Assembly: GCA_964612555.1 (NCBI GenBank)
Contig: CAZTBW010000005.1
Coordinates: 124,001 to 188,000, forward strand
Source: DAOLCO01 sp964612555
GTDB lineage: Bacteria; Bdellovibrionota_C; UBA2361; SZUA-149; DAOLCO01
Length of the DNA stretch: 64,000 nt
Reading direction: 5' to 3'
Notes under the pieces: model-generated
What the model saw: only the letters and a program-made list of their open reading frames with translations
Told to the model about the DNA's origin: nothing
Databases searched by the model: none
Shown here: positions 27,022-34,718 of the stretch, one piece after another
Numbering within the stretch: position 1 is the first letter of the stretch
Layout of the letters: each line of letters begins with the position of its first letter
Made by a program: the position numbers and the translations under genes

Positions 27022-27919
27022 TATTTTTATTCTGATACTGCTGAAAAAGGCGCAAGATATTTCTCAGGCACATAGCTACGGTCACCGGACCAACCCGAGG
27101 AATGAATATCCTCACATTTTCAGGCACTTCTTCACTGAAATTCTTTATTGATGAAAAATTAAGACAACACGCATCAGGAGAAATCTCACCAAGAGAAACC
27201 GGTTCAAAATCAGGCGAGGGCACCCCTGTTATAATTATGTCAGACTGCTCAAGTGCTTCTTTTCTACTTATTGTAGTTTCTTTTTCCCCATCTTGCCCGG
27301 TAAATAACATCACCCCGTTCACATCAAATGAAAACACCGTAGCACCATCATTTGCCATCATAAAAGCAAGTGGACGACCCACCACCTCACTTCTGTTAAA
27401 GATGGTAACACGCTTTCCTTCAAAGGGCTTATCCCCTTCTTTTTTCATCTCTCCGGCAGCTTCCAGTAATTTGAAAATAGCAAGAGGAGTACAGGGTAAA
27501 AGTGGTTTTGCAGATTCGTTCCCACTTGAGCACTCATTAATATTTCGAACATTAGAATACAGTTTATCCAGCCAGTAAGAGTGCAGACCTTCAATATCTT
27601 TCAGCGGAGAGAGGATACTTCTCAGATGTGCATCTCTTGCACCTCCAAACACGGGATAATAAACAATAACCCCGGTAACACTTTCATCAAGGTTTGCCTG
27701 ACGAAGCTCCTGTTCAAGAGACACCCTTGATACTTTACGTGCTTCATACTGCACGCCCACATCATCACAACCCAGTTTCGTAAAGTTGGAATACACCTGG
27801 GAAGCCTGGTCATCATTTGCAAGGAAACCAACAAGCTTCAGTGATAGCCGTTCCTTTTCTATTACAGACCTTACATGAGCCCTGAATTCTTTTGCCACAG
27901 CAGAAGGGTCAATTTTCAC
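27014..27919 (-). CDS. Methylenetetrahydrofolate dehydrogenase, fungal Mtd1-like (NAD-type, probably monofunctional)
   Basis: 301 residues, FolD superfamily, but diverged from bacterial FolD. Motifs shared with the family are LLPCTPLAI, NRSEVVGRPLA and the glycine-containing ITGVPS. The catalytic positions differ: the cyclohydrolase Lys (Y-x-x-x-K in FolD) is Thr47 in SQVYSNFTKLG; the QLPLP Gln is Tyr87 in VIVYYPVFGG; the DVDG Asp is Glu110 in DIEGL. Thr, Tyr and Glu at these sites are, from memory, the residues of yeast Mtd1, an NAD-dependent dehydrogenase without cyclohydrolase. Segments such as DGATVFSFDVN and KNFSEEV also recall Mtd1. If so, another enzyme must make 10-formyl-THF. The start is a GTG without a good ribosome site. 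Confidence 0.82.
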   Translation of the reverse strand: MKIDPSAVAKEFRAHVRSVIEKERLSLKLVGFLANDDQASQVYSNFTKLGCDDVGVQYEARKVSRVSLEQELRQANLDESVTGVIVYYPVFGGARDAHLRSILSPLKDIEGLHSYWLDKLYSNVRNINECSSGNESAKPLLPCTPLAIFKLLEAAGEMKKEGDKPFEGKRVTIFNRSEVVGRPLAFMMANDGATVFSFDVNGVMLFTGQDGEKETTISRKEALEQSDIIITGVPSPDFEPVSLGEISPDACCLNFSSIKNFSEEVPENVRIFIPRVGPVTVAMCLRNILRLFQQYQNKNIV

Positions 27920-28033
27920 TGGTGTAAATACCTGTTATTTTCTCTTTTTCCTAATAATCATCGAAAACCCATCCTACACCATTTATCTGTATAAAAAAAG
28001 TGACCGTATAAGGCAGTATTTCCGCGCATAATG

Positions 28034-28062
28034 TTGAAAAAAAAACATAGACAGAATAAATA
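28034..28062 (+). promoter_or_regulatory. Candidate promoter of the secreted repeat protein
   Basis: TTGAAA (28034-28039), 17 bases, TAAATA (28057-28062). The ATG at 28072 is 9 bases after the -10, so the leader would be a few bases at most, and no Shine-Dalgarno is visible. The -10 match is weak. Confidence 0.35.
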
Positions 28063-28071
28063 TCCGGTACA

Positions 28072-29526
28072 ATGAAAACGTATATTCTTCTTTCAGTTTA
28101 TTTATTTGCCCTGCTCCAGTTTCCCTTACTGGCGGGAAACGCCTCCGCACAGGGGCTCCCTGAGTACTTTGATACTGAAGTTCGCATCACTCCCTGCCCC
28201 GAATACTGGAAGGGAAACATTGTCATTGATCTGTCTTACAGAATCGGAGCAGAAAGTCTTCTTCGTGCCGCCGAAATTAAAAGTACGAAAACTTATCCTG
28301 AAACAAAGGAATATTCTGCCGTTATTCGTCTCCCCTCGTTTTATGGCACCACCCCTTTTAACATCGTCGCGTTTTGTCGTTCAGCATTTGGATTCAGTCC
28401 TGAATCCAATGCAGTTCAGATAAACAACTGTGACAACCTCGCCCGCTTTGACAGTGACGGTGATGGTATCCCCAATCACCTCGAAGATACCAACTGTGAT
28501 AATTTTTACAGCCCGGGAGATGTCAGTAATCCCTTTAATGTGGATACTGACGGAGACGGGGTACGAGACCTGGTCGAAATCCACCACGGCACCAACCCCA
28601 GTAACCCCGGGAGCAGCCCCCGTCCCGTGGTATTTTCAGGAAGCTTCTTTGACCATGAAGCCACCGGAAAAAGTAGCCCTCTTGTATGGCGACCATCAAG
28701 TGGAACCTGGTACATTAAAAACGCAAACACTTCCAACCACACTGCAATTCAATTTGGGACTATCGGTGATATCCCTTTTACCTACAGAACCATTAATCAG
28801 GAATCCCGGGTCGGAGTAATCAGAACCATTGATAATAAATATTACTGGTTTTTTCATGGAAAAGGATTCACCTTCTCTGATGGCACTGATCACAGCATGC
28901 TTCAGTTTGGAATTTTTGGTGATAACATCATACCTGGTCCCTGGGAACGCCCCGGAATCACAAACCCCGCAGTTGCCCGACTCTTCAATGGTATATGGAC
29001 ATTTGATATCCTGCTTTCTAATGGCAATATCCGCACTCAGGTCTGGGGAGGTAATGGAGATATTCCAAAACCACAAGACTTCGACGGGGACGGGATTTTT
29101 GATCTTGCAGTATATCGCCCAGGAAACCAGACCACATACATAATCCCCTCAACTAATCCCTCAACCACGCTCGTATACAAGTTTGGTTCAGGTACTGCTG
29201 AGCACACCGTCCGTGGAGATTTCACAGGTGACGGCAAAGAAGACATTTCGTTCTGGGAACCCCATGACGGCACCTTCACCAGCCTTTTAAGTACACATGG
29301 ATTTAATCCTGAAAAGGCTGCACTGAAAGATCCCAAACACTACCGTGAATTTGAATTGGGAGAATATTTTCACGATCTTCCTCTTAACTGGAACTATGAC
29401 GGATCAAAAAATCTCTACACCATCATAAACCATGCAACAGGGGTCAGAAAATTCTATCCCGCAAACGACCCCTCAAAACCCCTGTCTATCATTCAGTGGG
29501 GACTCCCTGATGATTCACAAGGGTAA
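28072..29526 (+). CDS. Secreted protein with calcium-binding (thrombospondin type 3/VCBS-like) repeats
   Basis: 484 residues. A signal peptide (hydrophobic residues 5-21, probable cleavage after ASA) is followed by a beta-rich domain. Two thrombospondin-type-3 calcium loops come next: DSDGDGIPNHLED and DTDGDGVRDLVEI, about residues 125-175. The rest is four to five FG-GAP/VCBS-type repeats of about 45 residues, with elements WRPSSGTWYI, DFDGDGIFDLAVYRPG and DFTGDGKEDISFWEP. These form calcium-stabilised beta-propeller blades. It is probably exported or surface-attached; no anchor or C-terminal sorting signal is visible. Ligand unknown. Confidence 0.85.
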   Translation: MKTYILLSVYLFALLQFPLLAGNASAQGLPEYFDTEVRITPCPEYWKGNIVIDLSYRIGAESLLRAAEIKSTKTYPETKEYSAVIRLPSFYGTTPFNIVAFCRSAFGFSPESNAVQINNCDNLARFDSDGDGIPNHLEDTNCDNFYSPGDVSNPFNVDTDGDGVRDLVEIHHGTNPSNPGSSPRPVVFSGSFFDHEATGKSSPLVWRPSSGTWYIKNANTSNHTAIQFGTIGDIPFTYRTINQESRVGVIRTIDNKYYWFFHGKGFTFSDGTDHSMLQFGIFGDNIIPGPWERPGITNPAVARLFNGIWTFDILLSNGNIRTQVWGGNGDIPKPQDFDGDGIFDLAVYRPGNQTTYIIPSTNPSTTLVYKFGSGTAEHTVRGDFTGDGKEDISFWEPHDGTFTSLLSTHGFNPEKAALKDPKHYREFELGEYFHDLPLNWNYDGSKNLYTIINHATGVRKFYPANDPSKPLSIIQWGLPDDSQG

Positions 29527-29622
29527 GTTACCAGTACCTTTTTTTGACAAATAAAATATTACTGGATACTATTCCCTCTTCCATTCGTTCTTTCTCAAGA
29601 GGTTTATAATTTGTGAAGTGCA

Positions 29623-29673
29623 CTTTCTCCAGCCCAAATTGATACTTCCGGTAGCAATTTAAGCTGGGGAAAG
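29623..29673 (+). promoter_or_regulatory. Long hairpin in the leader before the 29.7 kb gene
   Basis: CTTTCTCCAGC (29623-29633) pairs with GCTGGGGAAAG (29663-29673) with one G-T pair; an inner AAATTG/CAATTT pair extends it. It is not followed by a T-run, so it looks more like a leader or processing structure than a terminator. The 215-base gap otherwise shows only the AAGGAG ribosome site before 29742. Confidence 0.3.
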
Positions 29674-29741
29674 AGTATTTGGAAGCGTTTCCGAATATCT
29701 GCCGTTTTTTCCCCTCCTGACCTCTAGCAAGGAGAAAAAAA

Positions 29742-30425
29742 ATGTTAGTAAGGTTTTTAAAACAAGTAAAAAAGGTTCTCCCTCCCTGGAGCAACAGGGC
29801 AACTATCGTACAGTTTCTTCCTTGGGAAGAGCGTGTAGATGAGCTGTTAAATAGTAACCCAAAATGTCGTCTTAGTTCCTATAGAGCAGCACACGGGGTA
29901 TGGATCCCTGCAAGCGAAACATACCATGAAGACCATGACATCATTATTGGCGAATCTAACCACGTCGTTATGATGGATGATCCAGAAGGGACTAGAACCT
30001 TCCACACTTATGGTCCTTCATTCAGCCCTTATATTCACTTTCATGCTTTAGAATCTGAAAGGAAAATAGACTGGGGGCAAAACAAAGGAATAGGAAGCCC
30101 TGCCCATTTACACGTAGGGTGTCCGAAACAATCAAAAAGAGGCTCGGTAGCATTTGCATTCCAAGGAAACAGGAATCTGATGTACCCCCCTCCCTTGTGC
30201 CTGGTCATTGTCCCAAAGAGTTATCGGGGAGAAATGATAACTCTTGCTTCCGGAAACGCAAAGTTACGGATCAGAAAGCCCTTCCGTGAATCACAGGCGG
30301 AATGGCAGCTAGAGTTAAAGGACAGTCCAAACAACGACCCAGGAACATGGGATCGCCTTCCATGGTCGGAGGAGGAATTCGTCTTTGAGAGGCACAACTT
30401 GAATGTGCACAACTTGAACCCCTAA
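29742..30425 (+). CDS. Hypothetical protein, family not recognised
   Basis: 227 residues with a good ribosome site (AAGGAG, 8 bases upstream). No signal peptide or membrane segment. It is rich in His, Trp and Pro, with His-containing beta-like stretches YHEDHDIIIGESNHVVMMDD, SPYIHFHALES and SPAHLHVGCP, which could form a metal site. The C-terminus is charged and repeats HNLNVHNLNP. Codon use looks like the neighbours. It is followed by a terminator, so it is probably monocistronic. No function can be assigned. Confidence 0.7.
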   Translation: MLVRFLKQVKKVLPPWSNRATIVQFLPWEERVDELLNSNPKCRLSSYRAAHGVWIPASETYHEDHDIIIGESNHVVMMDDPEGTRTFHTYGPSFSPYIHFHALESERKIDWGQNKGIGSPAHLHVGCPKQSKRGSVAFAFQGNRNLMYPPPLCLVIVPKSYRGEMITLASGNAKLRIRKPFRESQAEWQLELKDSPNNDPGTWDRLPWSEEEFVFERHNLNVHNLNP

Positions 30426-30474
30426 CCAACGGCACAAGCCCTCACACTCACAAAAAAGGTTTAACAGGCTTCAA

Positions 30475-30510
30475 GGAGAGTGTGCCTGAAACACTCTCCT
30501 ACTTCTTAAT
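30475..30510 (+). terminator. Terminator after the 29.7 kb gene
   Basis: A 9-bp perfect stem (GGAGAGTGT at 30475-30483, ACACTCTCC at 30491-30499) and 7-base loop are followed by TACTTCTTAAT. The following 200 bases (30511-30710) are A/T-rich with no supported gene. Confidence 0.6.
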
Positions 30511-30710
30511 AACTTAAACATAGCAAAATCAACTGCTTAAACATGCACAGCTGATTGAACGTGCATTTTCCATCACAATCACTTGGCTATAATTCATAAA
30601 TATAATAGCACGTCATAATTTGATATTTTCATATGGGGTAGAAGGGTTTTTAATTTTTTTTACCGCTCGCCATGGTGGGGAGTGGTTCTCTTTTTTAGGA
30701 AAGGTTTAAA

Positions 30711-30875
30711 ATGGACGAAAAACAAGATCAAGTAGCTGGAGAAAATGAATCTCCTCAAACTGAGGAGATTCAAGTAAAGCGACAACCAGAACCTTCTGGT
30801 TGCGTTTTTTTTCTCATGTTGCTAGCCATCGTGGCTATCCTCGCGGGATTGATTTTTCTCCCTGAATGTAGCTAA
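30711..30875 (+). CDS. Small tail-anchored membrane protein (54 residues)
   Basis: Found by hand translation. It begins MDEKQDQVAGENESPQTEEI, a charged soluble stretch. One membrane helix follows (CVFFLMLLAIVAILAGLIFL, residues 31-50) and the chain ends PECS. An AGGAAAGG site precedes the ATG by about 8 bases, and a perfect terminator lies 25 bases after the stop. Both flanks support it as a real gene. No family is recognised. Confidence 0.65.
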   Translation: MDEKQDQVAGENESPQTEEIQVKRQPEPSGCVFFLMLLAIVAILAGLIFLPECS

Positions 30876-30899
30876 ACAGCAAGGGAGTAAGGCGTGTAC

Positions 30900-30935
30900 A
30901 CCTTGGGTAACCTTCGCGTTACCCAAGGTATTTTT
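30900..30935 (+). terminator. Strong rho-independent terminator of the 54-residue gene
   Basis: A perfect 12-bp stem (ACCTTGGGTAAC at 30900-30911 with GTTACCCAAGGT at 30918-30929), loop CTTCGC, then ATTTTTCC. Confidence 0.85.
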
Positions 30936-31060
30936 CCAAACAATTTAAAAAGGTTTTTTATAAACCCTTCAAACCCCTCCTTTTACTGCGTCCCCACATA
31001 CCCAACCCCTTTTCTCGTCCCTACGGCTGCTTCGACAGATACCAAAATACTCACGGGGGC

Positions 31061-31218
31061 AAGAGTGTGGTGGGGTGGCTTGTTTCCTGTTCCGGATTTG
31101 GAGTGTTTTTTATTCCTTAGACAAATATAAATGTAAAAAACACGACACCTCGGAAAAAATTGCCTCCCGCAATTTTTGAGAATGAGGAACAGGAAACAAG
31201 CCACCCCGCCACGCTCTT
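31061..31218. repeat. Long imperfect inverted repeat with nested hairpins
   Basis: The arms 31061-31093 and 31186-31218 are 33 bases each and differ at only two positions; the shared core reads GGGTGGCTTGTTTCCTGTTC. The 92-base interior holds two further perfect hairpins: GTGTTTTTTA (31103-31112) with TAAAAAACAC (31134-31143), and AAAAATTGC (31155-31163) with GCAATTTTT (31169-31177). It fills the gap between the convergent 54-residue gene and pckA. Open frames on both strands across it look like by-products of the palindrome. The 130 bases before it (30936-31060) hold nothing I can support. Confidence 0.8.
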
Positions 31219-31240
31219 TGGACATACAACAACAAAAAAA

Positions 31241-32827
31241 TTAATTTGCTGTTGTACTCGGCGCAGCTTTTCGTATCTCTTCCGAACACCCTTCCTTGAA
31301 CTTCTCAAAATTCTCATTAAAAAGCCCCGCAAGCTTTTCTCTATTTTTCTGATACTCAGACGCATCACTCCATGCCTGTTCAGGCCACAACACCCCTTCC
31401 GGAACACCAGGACAACTAAGAGGAACTTCAAAACCAAATACAGGATCTCTCTTTGTTTCAACACTTGAAAGCTCGCTTGCGTGAATAGCATCAATAATAC
31501 TTCTCGTATACGCAAGTTTCATCCGTGACCCCACACCATATGCTCCACCAGTCCAACCTGTATTCACAAGCCATACATTGGATTTATGTTCTTCAATCTT
31601 TGCAGCAAGCAGTTCAGCATACTTACTCGGGTGCCATACCATAAAGGCAGCACCAAAACAGGCAGAAAACGTGGCTTGCGGTTCAGTTACTCCCTGCTCA
31701 GTACCAGCAACTTTAGCAGTATAACCACTAATGAAATGATACATAGCCTGCGAAGGTGAAAGCTTACTTACAGGAGGAAGCACACCAAAAGCATCACAAG
31801 TGAGGAATATAATATTCTTTGGATGACCACCAAGACAGGGAATCTTGGCATTAGGAATATATTCAATCGGATACGAGCACCTGGTATTTTCGGTAAGAGA
31901 AGAATCTGTATAATCTACCTCTCTGGTATCTTCATGATACACTACATTTTCAAGAACTGAACCGAACTTGATAGCAGCATAAATCTCAGGCTCACTCTCA
32001 GCAGTAAGATTTATACACTTTGCATAACACCCACCTTCGATATTAAAGACTCCTTTTCCCGTCCAGCAGTGCTCATCATCCCCAATCAAGGCACGACGGG
32101 GATCAGCAGAAAGAGTGGTCTTCCCAGTCCCCGAAAGCCCAAAGAAAAGTGATACATCACCTTTAGGACTTTCATTTGCTGAGCAGTGCATCGAAAGAAC
32201 TCCTTTCTTCGGCATGAGATAATTAAGAATGGTAAAAATACCCTTCTTCATCTCACCCGCATATTCAGTTCCAAGAATGACAACCTCACCTCTTTCAAAA
32301 TTCAGATCAATACTTGTTTTCGATTTCATCTGCGCAGTATGACGATTTGCAGGAAATTTCCCTGCATTAAAAACAACGTAATCAGGAGTACCAAAATTTT
32401 TCAACTCTTCTTCAGTTGGACGAATAAGCATGTTCCACATAAAAAGCGCATGGTAGGCACGTTCACAGATAATACGAACCTTGATACGATGTTCAGGATC
32501 CCAACCGGCAAACGCGTCAACAACATAAAGTTGCTCTCTGGTATTAAGGTAATCAATCGCACGCTCACGATTAATTATAAAAACTTTCTCTTCAAGGGGC
32601 TGATTGACACTCCCCCACCAGATATCGCTCTTACTTGAATCAGATTCCACTATAAGCCGATCTTTGGGGCTGCGCCCTGTCTTTTCACCGGAACTCACCG
32701 TAAGAGCACCTTGGGCAGTAATAGCCGAACCTTTCTCATTAAGAAGCGCCTGTTCATACAATTTGGCAGGAGAAAGATTACGATAGACGGTAGAAACTGA
32801 TATTTGATACTCAGACAAAGAAAACAT
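31241..32827 (-). CDS. pckA: Phosphoenolpyruvate carboxykinase (ATP)
   Basis: Converts oxaloacetate and ATP to PEP, the entry step of gluconeogenesis. The protein is 528 residues from the ATG at 32827, which has GGGAG about 9 bases upstream; the frame continues to 32884 without support. Motifs: GEKTGRSPKDR, the PCK-specific region AGEMKKGIFTILNYLMPK, the kinase loop GLSGTGKTTLSADP, and FLTCDAFGVLPPVSKL. It stands alone, flanked by the long inverted repeat downstream and a methyltransferase gene. Confidence 0.97.
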   Translation of the reverse strand: MFSLSEYQISVSTVYRNLSPAKLYEQALLNEKGSAITAQGALTVSSGEKTGRSPKDRLIVESDSSKSDIWWGSVNQPLEEKVFIINRERAIDYLNTREQLYVVDAFAGWDPEHRIKVRIICERAYHALFMWNMLIRPTEEELKNFGTPDYVVFNAGKFPANRHTAQMKSKTSIDLNFERGEVVILGTEYAGEMKKGIFTILNYLMPKKGVLSMHCSANESPKGDVSLFFGLSGTGKTTLSADPRRALIGDDEHCWTGKGVFNIEGGCYAKCINLTAESEPEIYAAIKFGSVLENVVYHEDTREVDYTDSSLTENTRCSYPIEYIPNAKIPCLGGHPKNIIFLTCDAFGVLPPVSKLSPSQAMYHFISGYTAKVAGTEQGVTEPQATFSACFGAAFMVWHPSKYAELLAAKIEEHKSNVWLVNTGWTGGAYGVGSRMKLAYTRSIIDAIHASELSSVETKRDPVFGFEVPLSCPGVPEGVLWPEQAWSDASEYQKNREKLAGLFNENFEKFKEGCSEEIRKAAPSTTAN

Positions 32828-32927
32828 AAAGATAACTCCCAAATAAGGTAAATGAAATATCCGGGTCAGGCTGTGTCGCCACACATATTATAGCAATAAC
32901 CCACTGTAAAGAAAAGCAACTAAAGAA

Positions 32928-33791
32928 TTAATTACTTGCGGACACAGAAATAAGAAAGTGAAATTCATCACTGCCCGGACTCATATGAGGACCTTCAAGA
33001 ATCTGTATCGGTCGGACATGACTTGAAAACCACTGAAGCAGATTAACTACATCTTCAGGCATAAACACATGAAAATGAATACTGTAATCAGTTTCTATAA
33101 GACGCTTTGCTTCTTTAATAGCATCATCCGGAAGTTTCATGTCATGAACATGGATGGCATAGTCAAGATAATGCTCATAGTCACGATCTTTTGAGGGTTC
33201 CAGATAATCCATAACAATATGTGCAGTAGTGGTTCGAACCCGATGCTTATCAAAAGTCTTTCGCTTATCAGGAACGATCATATAAATAAGACCACCGAGC
33301 TTTAGCACCCGACACCACTGCTCCAGTGAAGACAGGGGGTTTTTCATATGTTCAATTACATGAGCCGCAATAAGAAAATCATAGGTTCCGTCAGCAACCT
33401 GTGACAGGGTTTCAGCATCATCAAGAATATGAGGTTCTACAAGAGAGAACTCACATAACTCCGGATAATGCGCACGCAGATCTGCAACCGAACAACGATC
33501 TACGTAGTGGACTTCCATCTCCTCATGAGTCACCATTGGACGGTGCAGAGGACCTATTTCCAATCCAAGCCCATTCAATTTTTTTGAAAAAAAAGTACGC
33601 CAGTCAAGAGGCTCATATCTGACAATGGCATGATCATCTACAGAAGCAAGCGGGATATGATCAGTTACTGCAACCTCAAGCACTTGTGGAGGCGATTTTT
33701 CAAGGGTACCGAGGGACTTGTGGGCAAAATCTTTAGTGCTCTTAATAACTTTACCAATTGAATCTGGTAAACCCACAAATCCTCCTATCAC
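32928..33791 (-). CDS. SAM-dependent methyltransferase (class I)
   Basis: 287 residues. An N-terminal segment of about 75 residues precedes the Rossmann methyltransferase core, whose SAM motif is GLGLEIGPLHRP. The following acidic motif is VDRCSVADLR and the conserved AAHVIEHMKNPLSSLEQWCRVL matches the Methyltransf_11 pattern. The N-terminal helical segment and LGLEIGP variant are typical of methyltransferases in polysaccharide and cell-surface loci. Substrate unknown. It has no close partner gene. Confidence 0.85.
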   Translation of the reverse strand: MIGGFVGLPDSIGKVIKSTKDFAHKSLGTLEKSPPQVLEVAVTDHIPLASVDDHAIVRYEPLDWRTFFSKKLNGLGLEIGPLHRPMVTHEEMEVHYVDRCSVADLRAHYPELCEFSLVEPHILDDAETLSQVADGTYDFLIAAHVIEHMKNPLSSLEQWCRVLKLGGLIYMIVPDKRKTFDKHRVRTTTAHIVMDYLEPSKDRDYEHYLDYAIHVHDMKLPDDAIKEAKRLIETDYSIHFHVFMPEDVVNLLQWFSSHVRPIQILEGPHMSPGSDEFHFLISVSASN

Positions 33792-33825
33792 TGAATTAAC
33801 AGACCACTAAATACAAAGATCAGTA

Positions 33826-33866
33826 GAATTATACGCCATCCCCCGCAGCACCTTTCCTGGGGCGTA
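33826..33866 (-). terminator. Possible terminator downstream of the RRM-bS18 gene
   Basis: TACGCC (33832-33837) pairs with GGCGTA (33861-33866); internal C and G runs allow alternatives. On the minus strand it is followed by TAATTCTAC. Only moderately U-rich, so the call is tentative. Confidence 0.35.
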
Positions 33867-33871
33867 GGGGG

Positions 33872-33933
33872 AGCCGTTTATCTAACTAGCAGCTTACCTG
33901 CTAGCCGTTTATCTGACTAGCAGCTTACCTGCT
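33872..33933. repeat. 31-bp tandem duplication over the RRM-bS18 stop codon
   Basis: Two copies (33872-33902 and 33903-33933) differ at one base. Each contains CTAGCAG-cttac-CTGCTAG, a 7-bp hairpin. The upstream copy (in gene direction) encodes the last residues and TAA stop of the RRM-bS18 gene; the other copy lies just after it. Confidence 0.85.
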
Positions 33934-34467
33934 AGTAAATGGAAGCACTCCCAGATTCCTTGCCCGTTTAATAGCCCGGGTAATTACTCTCTGATGGTGA
34001 GCAGTCAAACCGGTCATTCTTCTTGGAAGGATTCTACCTCTCTCACTCATAAAACGACTTAGCATTTTTGCATCCTTGTAATCAATCAAGGAATCAGGAT
34101 CTTCTGTAAAGGGGTCAGATTTTTTCTTTTTCTTTATACCCAAATCCAGTGGCTGTGCCCTGAAAAAGCCCATTGGAGCCGGTGCAGGTCTGCCTTCATC
34201 CCCACTTCCACCTTCAAATCTTTTGCCTGATCTGTCTTCACTTACCTTAAGTGCTCTACCTTCCCAGACCTGACCATCAAGTTCACTGATGGCTTTGTCT
34301 GCCGTATCTTTATTGGCGAACTCAACAAAGCCAAAGCCTCTTGAACGACCCGCAATAGGATCCTTCATAATACTAACTGCCTTAACCTCACCAACCTGAG
34401 AAAAATGCTCTTTAAGCTGATCTTCTGTAGCTGAGAAACTGAAATTACCAACAAATACTTTTGCCAT
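33925..34467 (-). CDS. RNA-recognition-motif protein fused to ribosomal protein bS18
   Basis: 180 residues with two recognisable domains. Residues 1-77 are an RRM: RNP2 is VFVGNFS (4-10) and RNP1 is RGFGFVEF (43-50), the layout of bacterial single-RRM proteins. Residues 78-125 are a Gly/Pro-rich linker with a KKKKK run. Residues 128-180 match bS18: IDYKDAKMLSRFMSERGRIL, PRRMTGLTAHHQR, AIKRARNLGVLPFTSR. The usual N-terminal basic stretch of bS18 is absent. It is not beside rpsF, ssb or rplI, where rpsR normally sits. It could be the only S18 or a specialised paralogue. I start at ATG 34467; a GTG at 34482 is possible. Confidence 0.9.
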   Translation of the reverse strand: MAKVFVGNFSFSATEDQLKEHFSQVGEVKAVSIMKDPIAGRSRGFGFVEFANKDTADKAISELDGQVWEGRALKVSEDRSGKRFEGGSGDEGRPAPAPMGFFRAQPLDLGIKKKKKSDPFTEDPDSLIDYKDAKMLSRFMSERGRILPRRMTGLTAHHQRVITRAIKRARNLGVLPFTSR

Positions 34468-34718
34468 AAAACACGTACGCACCTAAATTAACTAATCAAA
34501 CAAGGGACTTCACGCAATAACGAGCAAATCCCAACAAAAATCTCAATATAAATATTGGGGCTGTTACTACCCTTTTAATGATAAAAAGTAAAGTTTAGGG
34601 CAGTGTCTTTAGAGAAGATTTATGATAAAAACACTATATAATATGTTTTTAGTTTAAAATCAGCTCTCTCTTTTTAAAAACCGTAGTAGTTAAAGGAAAG
34701 GCTGACTTTAAAGAAATC

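Noticed and set aside
30983..31225. Open reading frames on both strands between the 54-residue gene and pckA
   Set aside because: They run through the long inverted repeat, which produces mirrored frames. They lack ribosome sites and protein-like composition.
33872..33933. CRISPR-like repeats
   Set aside because: Only two adjacent copies with no spacer, overlapping a coding end; this is a tandem duplication.
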